Positions 1 to 7,571 of a stretch of 43,506 bases of DNA are shown here, piece by piece. The stretch's first letter is position 1; every line of letters starts with the position of its first letter. The stretch is from assembly GCA_017431845.1 (NCBI GenBank), contig JAFRKG010000028.1, positions 1 through 43,506 on the forward strand, in the 5' to 3' direction. Position numbers and translations under genes: made by a program. Source of the DNA: Methanosphaera sp. (GTDB taxonomy: Archaea; Methanobacteriota; Methanobacteria; Methanobacteriales; Methanobacteriaceae). A model generated the notes under the pieces. The model did no database searches. It saw only the letters and a list, made by a program, of their open reading frames with translations, and was not told the origin of the DNA.

Positions 1-36
1 ATATATTTACTATTTTTACAAAATAATACTTAATAT

Positions 37-68
37 AATAACAAATAATTTAAAAATAATTTGTTATT
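37..68. terminator. AT-rich hairpin near the left edge
   Basis: The arms AATAACAAAT (37-46) and ATTTGTTATT (59-68) form a perfect 10-bp stem around a 12-base loop. It could be a terminator for a gene beyond the left edge or only a chance structure in very AT-rich DNA. No open reading frame was found in 1-132. Confidence 0.3.
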
Positions 69-132
69 ATTAATTTAAATAGATTATATTAAAAAAAATA
101 TATTTCTTAAACTGACGACATTGTCAAAAAAA

Positions 133-275
133 TACACTAAAATGATAAAATATTAAATATAGATAATAAATTATTACTTATTGTATAGTTAATAATTATT
201 TGATAATAGTATTTAAATATTTTGATAAAAAGTATTACTTTTCACACTTATTCATATGATTTCTACAGAGCCATT
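133..275 (+). repeat. Left copy of a ~143-bp inverted repeat, possibly an insertion-sequence end
   Basis: This stretch matches the reverse complement of 43364-43506 almost base for base, with a few substitutions and single-base indels (for example one A fewer in the CATATGAATAA segment). Its right tip, read on the minus strand, begins GGCTCTGTAGAAATC, which resembles the terminal inverted repeats of several IS families. The tip points into the window and the body runs off to the left. No transposase is visible, so it may be an IS end, a MITE-like element or a duplicated leader. It contains the internal palindrome AAAAGTATTACTTTT. Confidence 0.75.
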
Positions 276-460
276 TTTTGATAAAATTATAAAAATTTGT
301 TCATTTTTTTGAATATGTATGTATATTTTTTGTTCAATTTTTTGAGCATGTTTTTTTTTGGAAAACTTTATTTTTGTTATAAATTATACATTAATAACTT
401 ATAACTTATTATTTTTATTATTGGTTTGGAGAACACGTGTTTAATTAAATAATATTATTT
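276..460. other. AT-rich intergenic stretch
   Basis: No coding frame was recognised. It is rich in T-tracts and contains one copy (around 391-404) of the sequence TAATAACTTATAAC, which recurs in other intergenic regions of this window (near 4965, 5010 and 12400-12445). Confidence 0.5.
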
Positions 461-574
461 AAAGAAATTGCAAAAGCATACAAAATCAACAACCAGAACA
501 AAGTACACCAATGTAAGGATTGTCAGAAAATAGGAAATTCACTATCATACTACAATCCTAAACGAAAACTATAG
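461..574 (+). pseudogene. priL: Remnant of the C-terminus of DNA primase large subunit (PriL)
   Basis: A 37-codon open stretch ends at TAG 572-574. Its translation finishes with a two-cysteine segment (VHQCKDCQKIGN) followed by LSYYNPKRKL. This resembles the C-terminal end of archaeal PriL, where a late cysteine precedes a PLSYYR-like tail. No start codon or upstream PriL sequence is present, so only the tail of the gene survives. It lies immediately upstream of a broken priS, which fits an ancestral priL-priS pair and strengthens the call. A working primase must be encoded elsewhere. Identification is by motif memory only; the priS neighbour is the more secure of the two. Confidence 0.5.
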
Positions 575-600
575 GTAAAACAGAAGTAAGTGACAAAAAA

Positions 601-1145
601 ATGAATCTACGACAGGCAACAAGGGATAAAATACAACAATTCTACCATGAAGAATACAACATCAAAGAAATACCAAAATATATTACGAAAAACATCCACT
701 GAAGAGAATTTGCATTCAACCATGCAGACAAAGAGCAAATAGACAGATACAAGAAATTCCCACAGCTACGATACCTAAAACAAACAATAAAAGCTAAATC
801 ACAATATGTAACATACTCATCACTAACAACATATAATACTCCCACCAAACGTGAAGGATGTGACTGGGCTGAATTCGAGAACAAATAAATCAAGGACAAT
901 GGGACTAGCAAGAGGATAACTAAGACCAACACTATACTATAAACTACTAACAAAAATAGCAAATATACACAAAGACTTATCTGATACAAAAATAAGTCTA
1001 GAACAAAAAGGATATTGGGATTACCCTCAACATTACACTATAATGTAAGTATGAAATGTACGGTAGTAAAAAATATTGAGGAATTTGATCCGTTTAATAA
1101 GGTTGTATCTAGGTTTGTAGAAGAAAAAATGAGGGTAATAATTTA
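601..1145 (+). pseudogene. priS: Broken DNA primase small subunit (PriS), internally deleted
   Basis: From ATG 601 the frame encodes a PriS N-terminus: an AT-rich helix, then REFAFNHADKEQIDRYKKF, then TKREGCDWAEF, corresponding to the family's REFAF, DRY and REGW-AEL landmarks. An in-frame TGA at 700-702 and TAA at 886-888 interrupt it. The middle third with the catalytic aspartates is missing. After about 889 the sequence jumps to the PriS C-terminal part: [19 protein letters not shown], a frameshift near 1000, then [18 protein letters not shown] and [19 protein letters not shown]. These match the conserved KRILRLPxSLH-KVSMKC and FDPF segments of archaeal PriS. The gene has nonsense codons, a frameshift and an internal deletion, so it cannot give a working primase. 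The long hydrophobic minus-strand frame across it is a shadow. Confidence 0.85.
879..1138 (+). repeat. Direct repeat, copy 1 (priS 3' end)
   Basis: About 260 bp repeated in the same orientation at 3052-3311. Both copies carry the priS C-terminal sequence from just before GGATAACTAAGACC to the FVEE codons. They differ by scattered substitutions and small indels and carry different disabling mutations, so both decayed after duplication. Together they bracket the two-gene cassette at 1322-2410. Confidence 0.85.
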
Positions 1146-1321
1146 ATACAGTTAAAATAACAAAGTATATGAAGAAGATGAACCTATTTTATTTATAATA
1201 GATAAAAAATATAAAATAATAGTGAATATAATATTAAAATATATGTACATATAATATATTGAATATTTAAATTAGTAAAATCAATTCATATTACTCTTAA
1301 AATGATTTGGGGGTATTTTTC
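1146..1321 (+). promoter_or_regulatory. Probable promoter region of the two-gene cassette
   Basis: An AT-rich stretch between the priS remnant and the first cassette gene. A TATA-like sequence (ATATAATATATTG, around 1249-1261) lies about 60 bases before the start codon, and GGGGGT (1309-1314) is a Shine-Dalgarno-like sequence 7 bases before ATG 1322. No transcription start has been measured. Confidence 0.4.
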
Positions 1322-1699
1322 ATGGTGTATAAATTAGATAATTCCAATTCAATTCAAGAAAATCTAAAAATAAATTTACCTATTAGAAGATATACTACTA
1401 TGGCTTCTGCAAAGATATTAACATTTATAGATAATTGTGTTCGAAGTTTAAATTACCTTAAAAATGAGGGTTTTGAAATTGATGATTTATATTATCAACG
1501 TCTTTCTGAATTCTCGGATATAATTTCTAATAAACTAATTGTAAATGATTATAAAACTTATCAAAAAATAAAATCATACATTAACATGGCTAGTCTTGTT
1601 GCTGATTCTGGTTTTAATCATAAGGATCCTGGTTCAATCATATCATCTTTTTATGGGTTAAGAAATAACTTAAAAAAATTAAATGTTATAGAAAAGTAA
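1322..1699 (+). CDS. Small helical protein of unknown function, first gene of a two-gene cassette
   Basis: The product is 125 aa from ATG 1322. An upstream in-frame TTG at 1307 would place the GGGGGT ribosome-binding sequence inside the gene, so ATG 1322 is preferred. I do not recognise the family. The protein is Asn/Lys/Ile-rich and apparently mostly helical, has no signal peptide or membrane segment, and has only one cysteine. The next gene starts 24 bases after the stop, so the two are very probably co-transcribed. The pair sits between two decayed copies of the priS 3' end, in a region otherwise full of broken genes, yet it is itself intact, which suggests a recently acquired or selected module. 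A partner, regulator or immunity role for the nuclease-like neighbour is possible but is inference. Confidence 0.7.
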   Translation: MVYKLDNSNSIQENLKINLPIRRYTTMASAKILTFIDNCVRSLNYLKNEGFEIDDLYYQRLSEFSDIISNKLIVNDYKTYQKIKSYINMASLVADSGFNHKDPGSIISSFYGLRNNLKKLNVIEK

Positions 1700-1723
1700 T
1701 ATATGAGTTTAGGAGTGTTTTTT

Positions 1724-2410
1724 GTGGATTTTTCAATAATAGAAAATGAAACTACTTTGAAAAGTAAAGAGAAATATATCAAAGATGATTATTTTAATTT
1801 ATTAGTTCAATATGCAGTTAAATTTCATGATTGCTATGAGGCACATGATCTAATAAAAAATTTATTTGAATTATATTCTATAAATGAATATGAATCATTT
1901 TTTGAAAATAAATTATTGTCTAATAATAAAAATAATGAAATTTGCTTTGAAATATATAGTTTATTTTGCGAATGGAAACCATACACCTATTACAACGTAG
2001 GAAATTGTAGAGGAGCCTTTTTAGAAGAATTCATTTATCATCTTCTAAAAAAAATATATACTACCGATAATATTTATAAAGAAGCCAATATCCTACTTGA
2101 TAATTATTCCAGCCATACTTGGGATGTAATAATAATATTTGAAGACTTACTCAAAGCTATAGAATGTAAATTTTCATCATATTCCATACAAATAAAACAT
2201 ATCAACTTAATCAAGGGTTTTAAGAATAAATTCAATAATTTTAATGTATATTTGGTAAGCTATGATTACAAGGATGCAATACAGGATGCATTAACTATTA
2301 TAACAAATAACAATACAGATGATATATTGAAAATGATTAATATAATTTCTATAGAAAATTTAATTGAAGACAATCCTTTTGATATAATCAAGACACAATC
2401 CTCTAATTAA
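1724..2410 (+). CDS. Predicted PD-(D/E)XK nuclease-like protein, second gene of the cassette
   Basis: The product is 228 aa from GTG 1724, which follows the ribosome-binding sequence TAGGAGTG (1709-1716). An upstream ATG at 1703 lies before that site and is disfavoured. A PD-(D/E)XK-like core is visible in the C-terminal half. A helix GAFLEEFIYHLL (residues ~97-108) carries conserved-looking glutamates. It is followed by HTWDVIIIFEDLLKAIECK (~132-149), in which D134, E147 and K149 match the D-x(n)-E-x-K active-site pattern, with beta-strand-like sequence around both acidic positions. The N-terminal ~90 residues are helical and unassigned. Such folds occur in restriction enzymes, defence effectors and repair nucleases; substrate specificity cannot be read here. 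No methyltransferase gene is present, so a classical restriction-modification pair is unlikely. Function is inferred from a motif only. Confidence 0.65.
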   Translation: MDFSIIENETTLKSKEKYIKDDYFNLLVQYAVKFHDCYEAHDLIKNLFELYSINEYESFFENKLLSNNKNNEICFEIYSLFCEWKPYTYYNVGNCRGAFLEEFIYHLLKKIYTTDNIYKEANILLDNYSSHTWDVIIIFEDLLKAIECKFSSYSIQIKHINLIKGFKNKFNNFNVYLVSYDYKDAIQDALTIITNNNTDDILKMINIISIENLIEDNPFDIIKTQSSN

Positions 2411-3051
2411 TTTAAAAATAATCAACAATAAAAGTTCTAAGTTTCTATGTATTAGGAGGAATGTTTATGATTTTCTTTTTATATTGTTGTTTTAAAGCGA
2501 CAGTTTAAACTCAAGTTCCACATTAATCCTTCTAAGGCATTAAGTTTTTCTAAAGAAGAAAAATGAATTCCTTCACCTTTTCAAATATTATATCTGCTTC
2601 AACTAAATCTTTAATTCTCGATATTCTTCATAATCGTCTAACTTTTGAGAGTATGTCATTGAACGAATCCTCTTATGACCAATATCAGATAATCTTATGA
2701 TTAATCAAATTAGCTCCGACAAATTTGGTTTCCATCATATTTATATGAGGCATGTTTAGTATACATTTATAATATCAACTAAGTATACTATGAATACTTA
2801 ATCAACAGGTTTAATTAAAGTATCAATCAGAAATCGTCGCATGAAATATAAATAAACCAAAATCATAAATAGATGATCTTCTATGAAAATCACGGGTCAT
2901 ACTAAACTAATGTTTTAAATATTTCACAATATCATTTGGTTAATCATAAATCTACACTAAAATGGTTGAAATACACAATAAGCCACCTACAGAAAGATAA
3001 AATGTATAATGCACTTAACAGGAAACTAAAATTGGATATAATAAAAGACGG
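2411..3051. other. Degenerate intergenic region with gene debris
   Basis: No intact gene is visible over about 640 bases. A strong ribosome-binding sequence TAGGAGGA (2454-2461) is followed by ATG 2467, but that frame closes after 13 codons (2467-2508), as if only the start of a gene remains. A decayed minus-strand frame overlaps it (2479-2659). Nothing was recognised from about 2700 to 3051. Confidence 0.5.
2479..2659 (-). pseudogene. Decayed small gene of unknown family
   Basis: Read on the minus strand from ATG 2659, the sequence gives MTYSQKLDDYEEYRELK, then after a frame change DLVEADIIFEKVKEFI, then after a second change SSLEKLNALEGLMWNL, ending at TAA 2479-2481. The three pieces abut in order and have protein-like composition. 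This suggests a former ~60-aa helical protein broken by small indels. I do not recognise the family. It could also be chance reading through AT-rich sequence. Confidence 0.35.
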
Positions 3052-3322
3052 GAACAGATAATCAAGGACAATGAAGACTAATAAGGGGATAACTAAGACC
3101 AACACTATACTATAAACTACTAACAAAAATAGCAAACTTACACAAAGGTTTATTTAATCAAAGATAAGTTTAGACACAAAAAGGATACTTAGATTATCAT
3201 CCTAATTACGTTATAAGGTAAGTATGAAATGTATAGCAACTAAAAATAGTGGCGATTTTGATTCGTTTAATAATGTTGTATTGGAGTTTGTAGAAGAAAA
3301 TGGGGGGTTATGGGTGGTGAAT
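3052..3322 (+). pseudogene. priS: Second decayed copy of the PriS C-terminus (direct repeat, copy 2)
   Basis: This 260-bp copy of 879-1138 encodes KRILRLSS, a stop, then LRYKVSMKC and FDSFNNVVLEFVEEN, corresponding to the conserved PriS KRILRLPxSLH, KVSMKC and FDPF segments. It has no N-terminal portion and is broken by an in-frame TAA. Its frame runs on antisense into the 3' end of gdhA, whose stop codon is at 3323-3325, so the remnant abuts that gene tail to tail. Each copy keeps residues the other has lost (RLSS here, STLH in copy 1), so they are independent decay products of one ancestral sequence. Confidence 0.8.
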
Positions 3323-4675
<1,353 letters not shown>

Positions 4676-4754
4676 TTATTGTAATTCTTTTTGCACCCTT
4701 TTTTTGAGATTTGGGTTGTTTTTGAGGGCGGTTTTTTTCAGGGTTTTTCAAGTA

Positions 4755-4768
4755 GGAAAACCCTTTCC
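4755..4768 (-). promoter_or_regulatory. Candidate NrpR operator upstream of gdhA
   Basis: The sequence GGAAAACCCTTTCC is an exact GGAA-N6-TTCC palindrome, the operator consensus described for the nitrogen repressor NrpR in methanogens (nif and glnA operators of Methanococcus maripaludis). It lies about 20 bases downstream of the gdhA TATA box, so it would cover the transcription start, where repressor binding could block initiation. It overlaps an inverted repeat (GGGTTTT / AAAACCC, 4741-4763). That NrpR exists in this organism is inferred; its gene is not in the window. Confidence 0.65.
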
Positions 4769-4779
4769 GTTCTCACTAC

Positions 4780-4790
4780 TTATATATTTG
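4780..4790 (-). promoter_or_regulatory. gdhA: TATA box of the gdhA promoter
   Basis: On the minus strand the sequence reads CCAAATATATAAG, an archaeal TATA box with a purine/C-rich BRE-like start. The expected start site is about 25 bases downstream (near 4760). This gives an untranslated leader of roughly 100 bases that includes the candidate NrpR operator. Confidence 0.6.
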
Positions 4791-4799
4791 GTTTTCATA

Positions 4800-5058
4800 G
4801 TATTTATAACTATTTTTGATTATTGGATATTGTTTAATATTTTATTATTTTTTCTATTATTTTCTAATATTTTATTATTATTTTGGTTGTTGTTCTTTTT
4901 TTGTTCATTTATTTTCCTGTTTTTTTGTTGTTCTTTTTTATTTCTTCACTAAATTATAACTTATCTTTAATAACTTATAACTTTTTAGTTATTTAATAAA
5001 AACTAAAATCTAATAACTTATAACTAACATTATTAAAAAAAAATAGGAAAAAAACAGA
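4800..5058. other. Intergenic region with repeated TAATAACTTATAAC motif
   Basis: This is the AT-rich gap between the gdhA promoter and the stop of the AAA ATPase gene. It holds two copies of TAATAACTTATAAC (around 4965-4978 and 5008-5021). On the minus strand, T-tracts directly after the ATPase stop (5031-5050) could end its transcription. No gene was recognised; the plus-strand frame at 4629-4952 is a low-complexity shadow. Confidence 0.5.
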
Positions 5059-6174
5059 TCATGTAAACATAGTATCAGAATTCACAAATTCCTTCCTACT
5101 CTCCTTAATAGCATAATCAATATCCTCCTCACCAATAACATTCTTAGACTCAGTAATCGCCTTATGAAGAGCAGTTTTCAAAACCTTCTGTTTAATATCC
5201 CTACCAGACAAACCCTTAGTCTTCTCAATAACACTATCTATATTAAAAACACATTCCAAAGGCAAAGACCTAATATTATTCTCCAAAATCTTTAACCTAT
5301 CACCATCATCAGGTAAAGTAAATTCAATCTCCTCTTCAAAACGACTACGAACAGCATAATCTAACAATGCAGGATTATTAGTAGCACAGATTGTAATAAC
5401 ATTATCATTATCCTCTATACCATCCATCTCAGTAAGAAGAGCATTAACAATCTCTGTCACATCACCACGCAATGACTGATATTTTCTCTCCAAAGCTATA
5501 GCATCAATCTCATCAATAAAAATCAATGTAGGCTTCTTAATCCTTGCCTGTTTATATAATTCATGTATCTGAGAAGCACCATCACCAACATGACTACCAA
5601 TAAGACTGGTTGCCTTTATCATCTGAATATTAATGTTCAATTCATTTGCCAGTGCCTGTGCAAGCATGGTTTTACCTGTTCCAGGCATACCATAAAATAA
5701 TATATTTTTAGGTGCCCATCCATTAAATCGTTCAGGTTCTTCCAGATATTTTGTTATAATTCTAGTTTTATCTTTAGCTTTCTGTTGACCAATCACATCA
5801 TCAATCTTAACATTAGTACTAGTTTTAACCAGTTCCACCTTTGTTTCTGGTGATAAAACAAGAATGGACGTATTATTGGTTATATAAGAATTATCTGGTC
5901 TTACTTCCACTACCTGAAATGCAAAGTCTGGCATCAGTTTTTGGTCAAATATGTACTGATTTTTATGAACCTTATATCCATTCCACTGTTCTTTAGCATA
6001 TAATTCAAATAATTCCTTGTTGGACACTTCTATTTGTGGGGATTCAATGAAATTACTTTCTACTGGGTATCCTACTGGGGATATTACAAGAACTTTTGTC
6101 TCTACCCTGTTTTGTATAATTTGCTGTCTTATCTGTTCATCAGTTAAATATTTGCTTTCTGTTCGATTTTTCAT
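5059..6174 (-). CDS. AAA ATPase of the Cdc48/FtsH/proteasome-regulator type
   Basis: The product is 371 aa from ATG 6174, preceded by GAGGTGAT at proper spacing; an in-frame ATG 21 bases upstream lies before that site and is disfavoured. It has a single AAA domain: Walker A GMPGTGKT (residues 162-169), Walker B LIFIDEID (217-224), a sensor-1-like TICATNNP, the arginine-finger segment RSRFEEE, and the C-terminal lid motif GLSGRDIKQ. The N-terminal ~120 residues form a separate domain with VISPVGYPVES near the start, not one I recognise. It lacks the coiled coil and HbYX tail of PAN and the membrane and protease parts of FtsH, so it is probably a stand-alone protein-remodelling ATPase. It is last in an operon with trxB and a 72-aa protein. 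Its substrate is unknown. Confidence 0.85.
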   Translation of the reverse strand: MKNRTESKYLTDEQIRQQIIQNRVETKVLVISPVGYPVESNFIESPQIEVSNKELFELYAKEQWNGYKVHKNQYIFDQKLMPDFAFQVVEVRPDNSYITNNTSILVLSPETKVELVKTSTNVKIDDVIGQQKAKDKTRIITKYLEEPERFNGWAPKNILFYGMPGTGKTMLAQALANELNINIQMIKATSLIGSHVGDGASQIHELYKQARIKKPTLIFIDEIDAIALERKYQSLRGDVTEIVNALLTEMDGIEDNDNVITICATNNPALLDYAVRSRFEEEIEFTLPDDGDRLKILENNIRSLPLECVFNIDSVIEKTKGLSGRDIKQKVLKTALHKAITESKNVIGEEDIDYAIKESRKEFVNSDTMFT

Positions 6175-6202
6175 TGCATCACCTCTCATTATCATTTTTT
6201 GT

Positions 6203-6421
6203 TCATGTTTTTATAATTATATGGTTATCTTCATCTTTATCCATATTAAATTCAACATTATCTAATCCTTTGTATAATATTTCAAATATTTCCCATAATG
6301 TGTTTGTATCTGCTCTTATTATAATGTTGTCATTTTCTGTTTCAATTTCTATTTCTGGGAAGTCATTTTTTAAATCAGTTATTATTTCTTCTTGTAGCTC
6401 TTTGTTTGTCATGTTAATCAT
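6203..6421 (-). CDS. Small acidic protein of unknown function between trxB and an AAA ATPase
   Basis: The product is 72 aa, starting at an ATGA overlap with the trxB stop codon, so translation is probably coupled; a second in-frame ATG three codons later is possible. It is strongly acidic, has no cysteine and no signal peptide, and seems to alternate helix and strand: a KELQEEIITDLKNDFP helix, strands IEIETENDNIIIRA, a LWEIFEILYKGL helix, and a final strand pair. I do not recognise the family. The 28-base gap to the ATPase start and the overlap with trxB place all three genes in one transcript. It could be an adaptor or substrate-recognition partner of the ATPase, which is inference from position only. 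Confidence 0.75.
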   Translation of the reverse strand: MINMTNKELQEEIITDLKNDFPEIEIETENDNIIIRADTNTLWEIFEILYKGLDNVEFNMDKDEDNHIIIKT

Positions 6422-7320
6422 ATTAGTAGGTACTGGATGCTGTCACTGGCTATTGCTCCCTGGCCTGCTGCTACAACTATCTGTTTTATTCCACCGGTTA
6501 CATCGCCAACAGCATATATTCCATCATCACTGGTTTTCATATTTTCATCAGTCATAATATATCCATACTCGTCACATTTTATTCCATAATCAAGTGCTAA
6601 CTTATTATTTGGAACATTGCCCACAGCAATAAAGATTCCATTCACCTTGAGTGTTGTTTCCTTCTGGGTCTTTTTGTTTATAATAACTGCTTCCTCAACC
6701 ATCATTTCGCCCCGGATTTGCTTAAGCTCACTATCCCAATAAATAGGCACATTATTCTTTTCAAGATCTTCCTGAAGCTTAACATCACACCGTAACCTGT
6801 CACGCCTATGAACAATACTGCACTTAACACCAATACGATTCAAATACAAAGCCTCAGTAGCAGCACTATTTCCACCACCAACAATAATCACTTCACGATC
6901 AACAAAGAAATTACCATCACAAACAGCACAATAAGACACACCCCTACCAGTAAACTCGGCAACACCGGGAACATCCAAAGTTCTATGTTCACAACCAGTA
7001 GCCAAGATAACATACTTAGAAGCAAAAGAACCCTTATGAGTAACCACTTCATAAGAATTATCAGAAGATTTCACTATTTCCTGAACAATCGTCAACTCCT
7101 CAATATCACAGTATAAACCAGCCTGTTGGGAAACATTTTTCATCAACTCATCACCAGGAATCTTATCAAAACCAGGATAATTCTCAACTAATGGAGCAGT
7201 ATTAGCAGTACCACCACTCTGTCCCTGATCAATAATAAGAACATCTAATCCTGCACGTCCAGCATAAATTCCAGCAGTAAGCCCTCCAGGTCCTGCACCA
7301 ATAATAATAATATCATACAT
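6418..7320 (-). CDS. trxB: Thioredoxin reductase
   Basis: The product is 300 aa, normal for the low-molecular-weight flavoprotein that passes electrons from NAD(P)H (or, in some methanogens, F420H2) through FAD to thioredoxin. The FAD-binding GAGPGGLTAGIYAGRAG is at residues 8-24, the redox-active CAVC at 131-134 followed by DGNFF, the nucleotide-binding GGGNSAATEA at 148-157, and the C-terminal FAD motif GIYAVGDVTGG near 265-275. ATG 7320 follows a GTGAG-like site. It is the first gene of a tight three-gene operon. No thioredoxin gene lies beside it. The pyridine-nucleotide domain does not by itself say which electron donor is used. Confidence 0.93.
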   Translation of the reverse strand: MYDIIIIGAGPGGLTAGIYAGRAGLDVLIIDQGQSGGTANTAPLVENYPGFDKIPGDELMKNVSQQAGLYCDIEELTIVQEIVKSSDNSYEVVTHKGSFASKYVILATGCEHRTLDVPGVAEFTGRGVSYCAVCDGNFFVDREVIIVGGGNSAATEALYLNRIGVKCSIVHRRDRLRCDVKLQEDLEKNNVPIYWDSELKQIRGEMMVEEAVIINKKTQKETTLKVNGIFIAVGNVPNNKLALDYGIKCDEYGYIMTDENMKTSDDGIYAVGDVTGGIKQIVVAAGQGAIASDSIQYLLI

Positions 7321-7571
7321 AATCTCACTTTCTACAATTTTTATTATTCAATAATTCTATATTAATTATTCTATCTATTTAAATATGAATAATATTATTT
7401 ATCCAAATATCAGTACCCTAAAAAAATAATAGTTTAAATAATAATAAAACCATATAATAACATACTATAAAGGAGATAGGCTCTGTTTATAAAAAAATAA
7501 TCATTAAAAAAAATTATTTTTAACATTTAAATTATCAGGATAATTTAATTAAGGCATATAGGGGTTTAATA
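7321..7571. promoter_or_regulatory. Divergent promoter region between trxB and the MurT-like gene
   Basis: This 251-base AT-rich gap should contain both promoters. AT-rich TATA-like sequences occur on each strand, but none is clear enough to single out. On the plus side, AAAATAAT and ATTATTTT (about 7493-7519) could pair, and AAGGAGAT at 7470 looks like a ribosome-binding site without a gene behind it. AGGGG at 7559 is the weak site for the downstream gene. Confidence 0.35.

Noticed and set aside
642-989. A 115-aa hydrophobic minus-strand frame that looks like a membrane protein
   Set aside because: It is antisense to the priS remnant; a similar frame appears opposite the second copy (2944-3135), which explains the resemblance. 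No ribosome-binding site.
7477-7500. GGCTCTGTTTATAAA resembling the tip of the inverted repeats at the window edges
   Set aside because: Only the first eight bases match; the following 130 bases of the element are absent, so this is probably chance.
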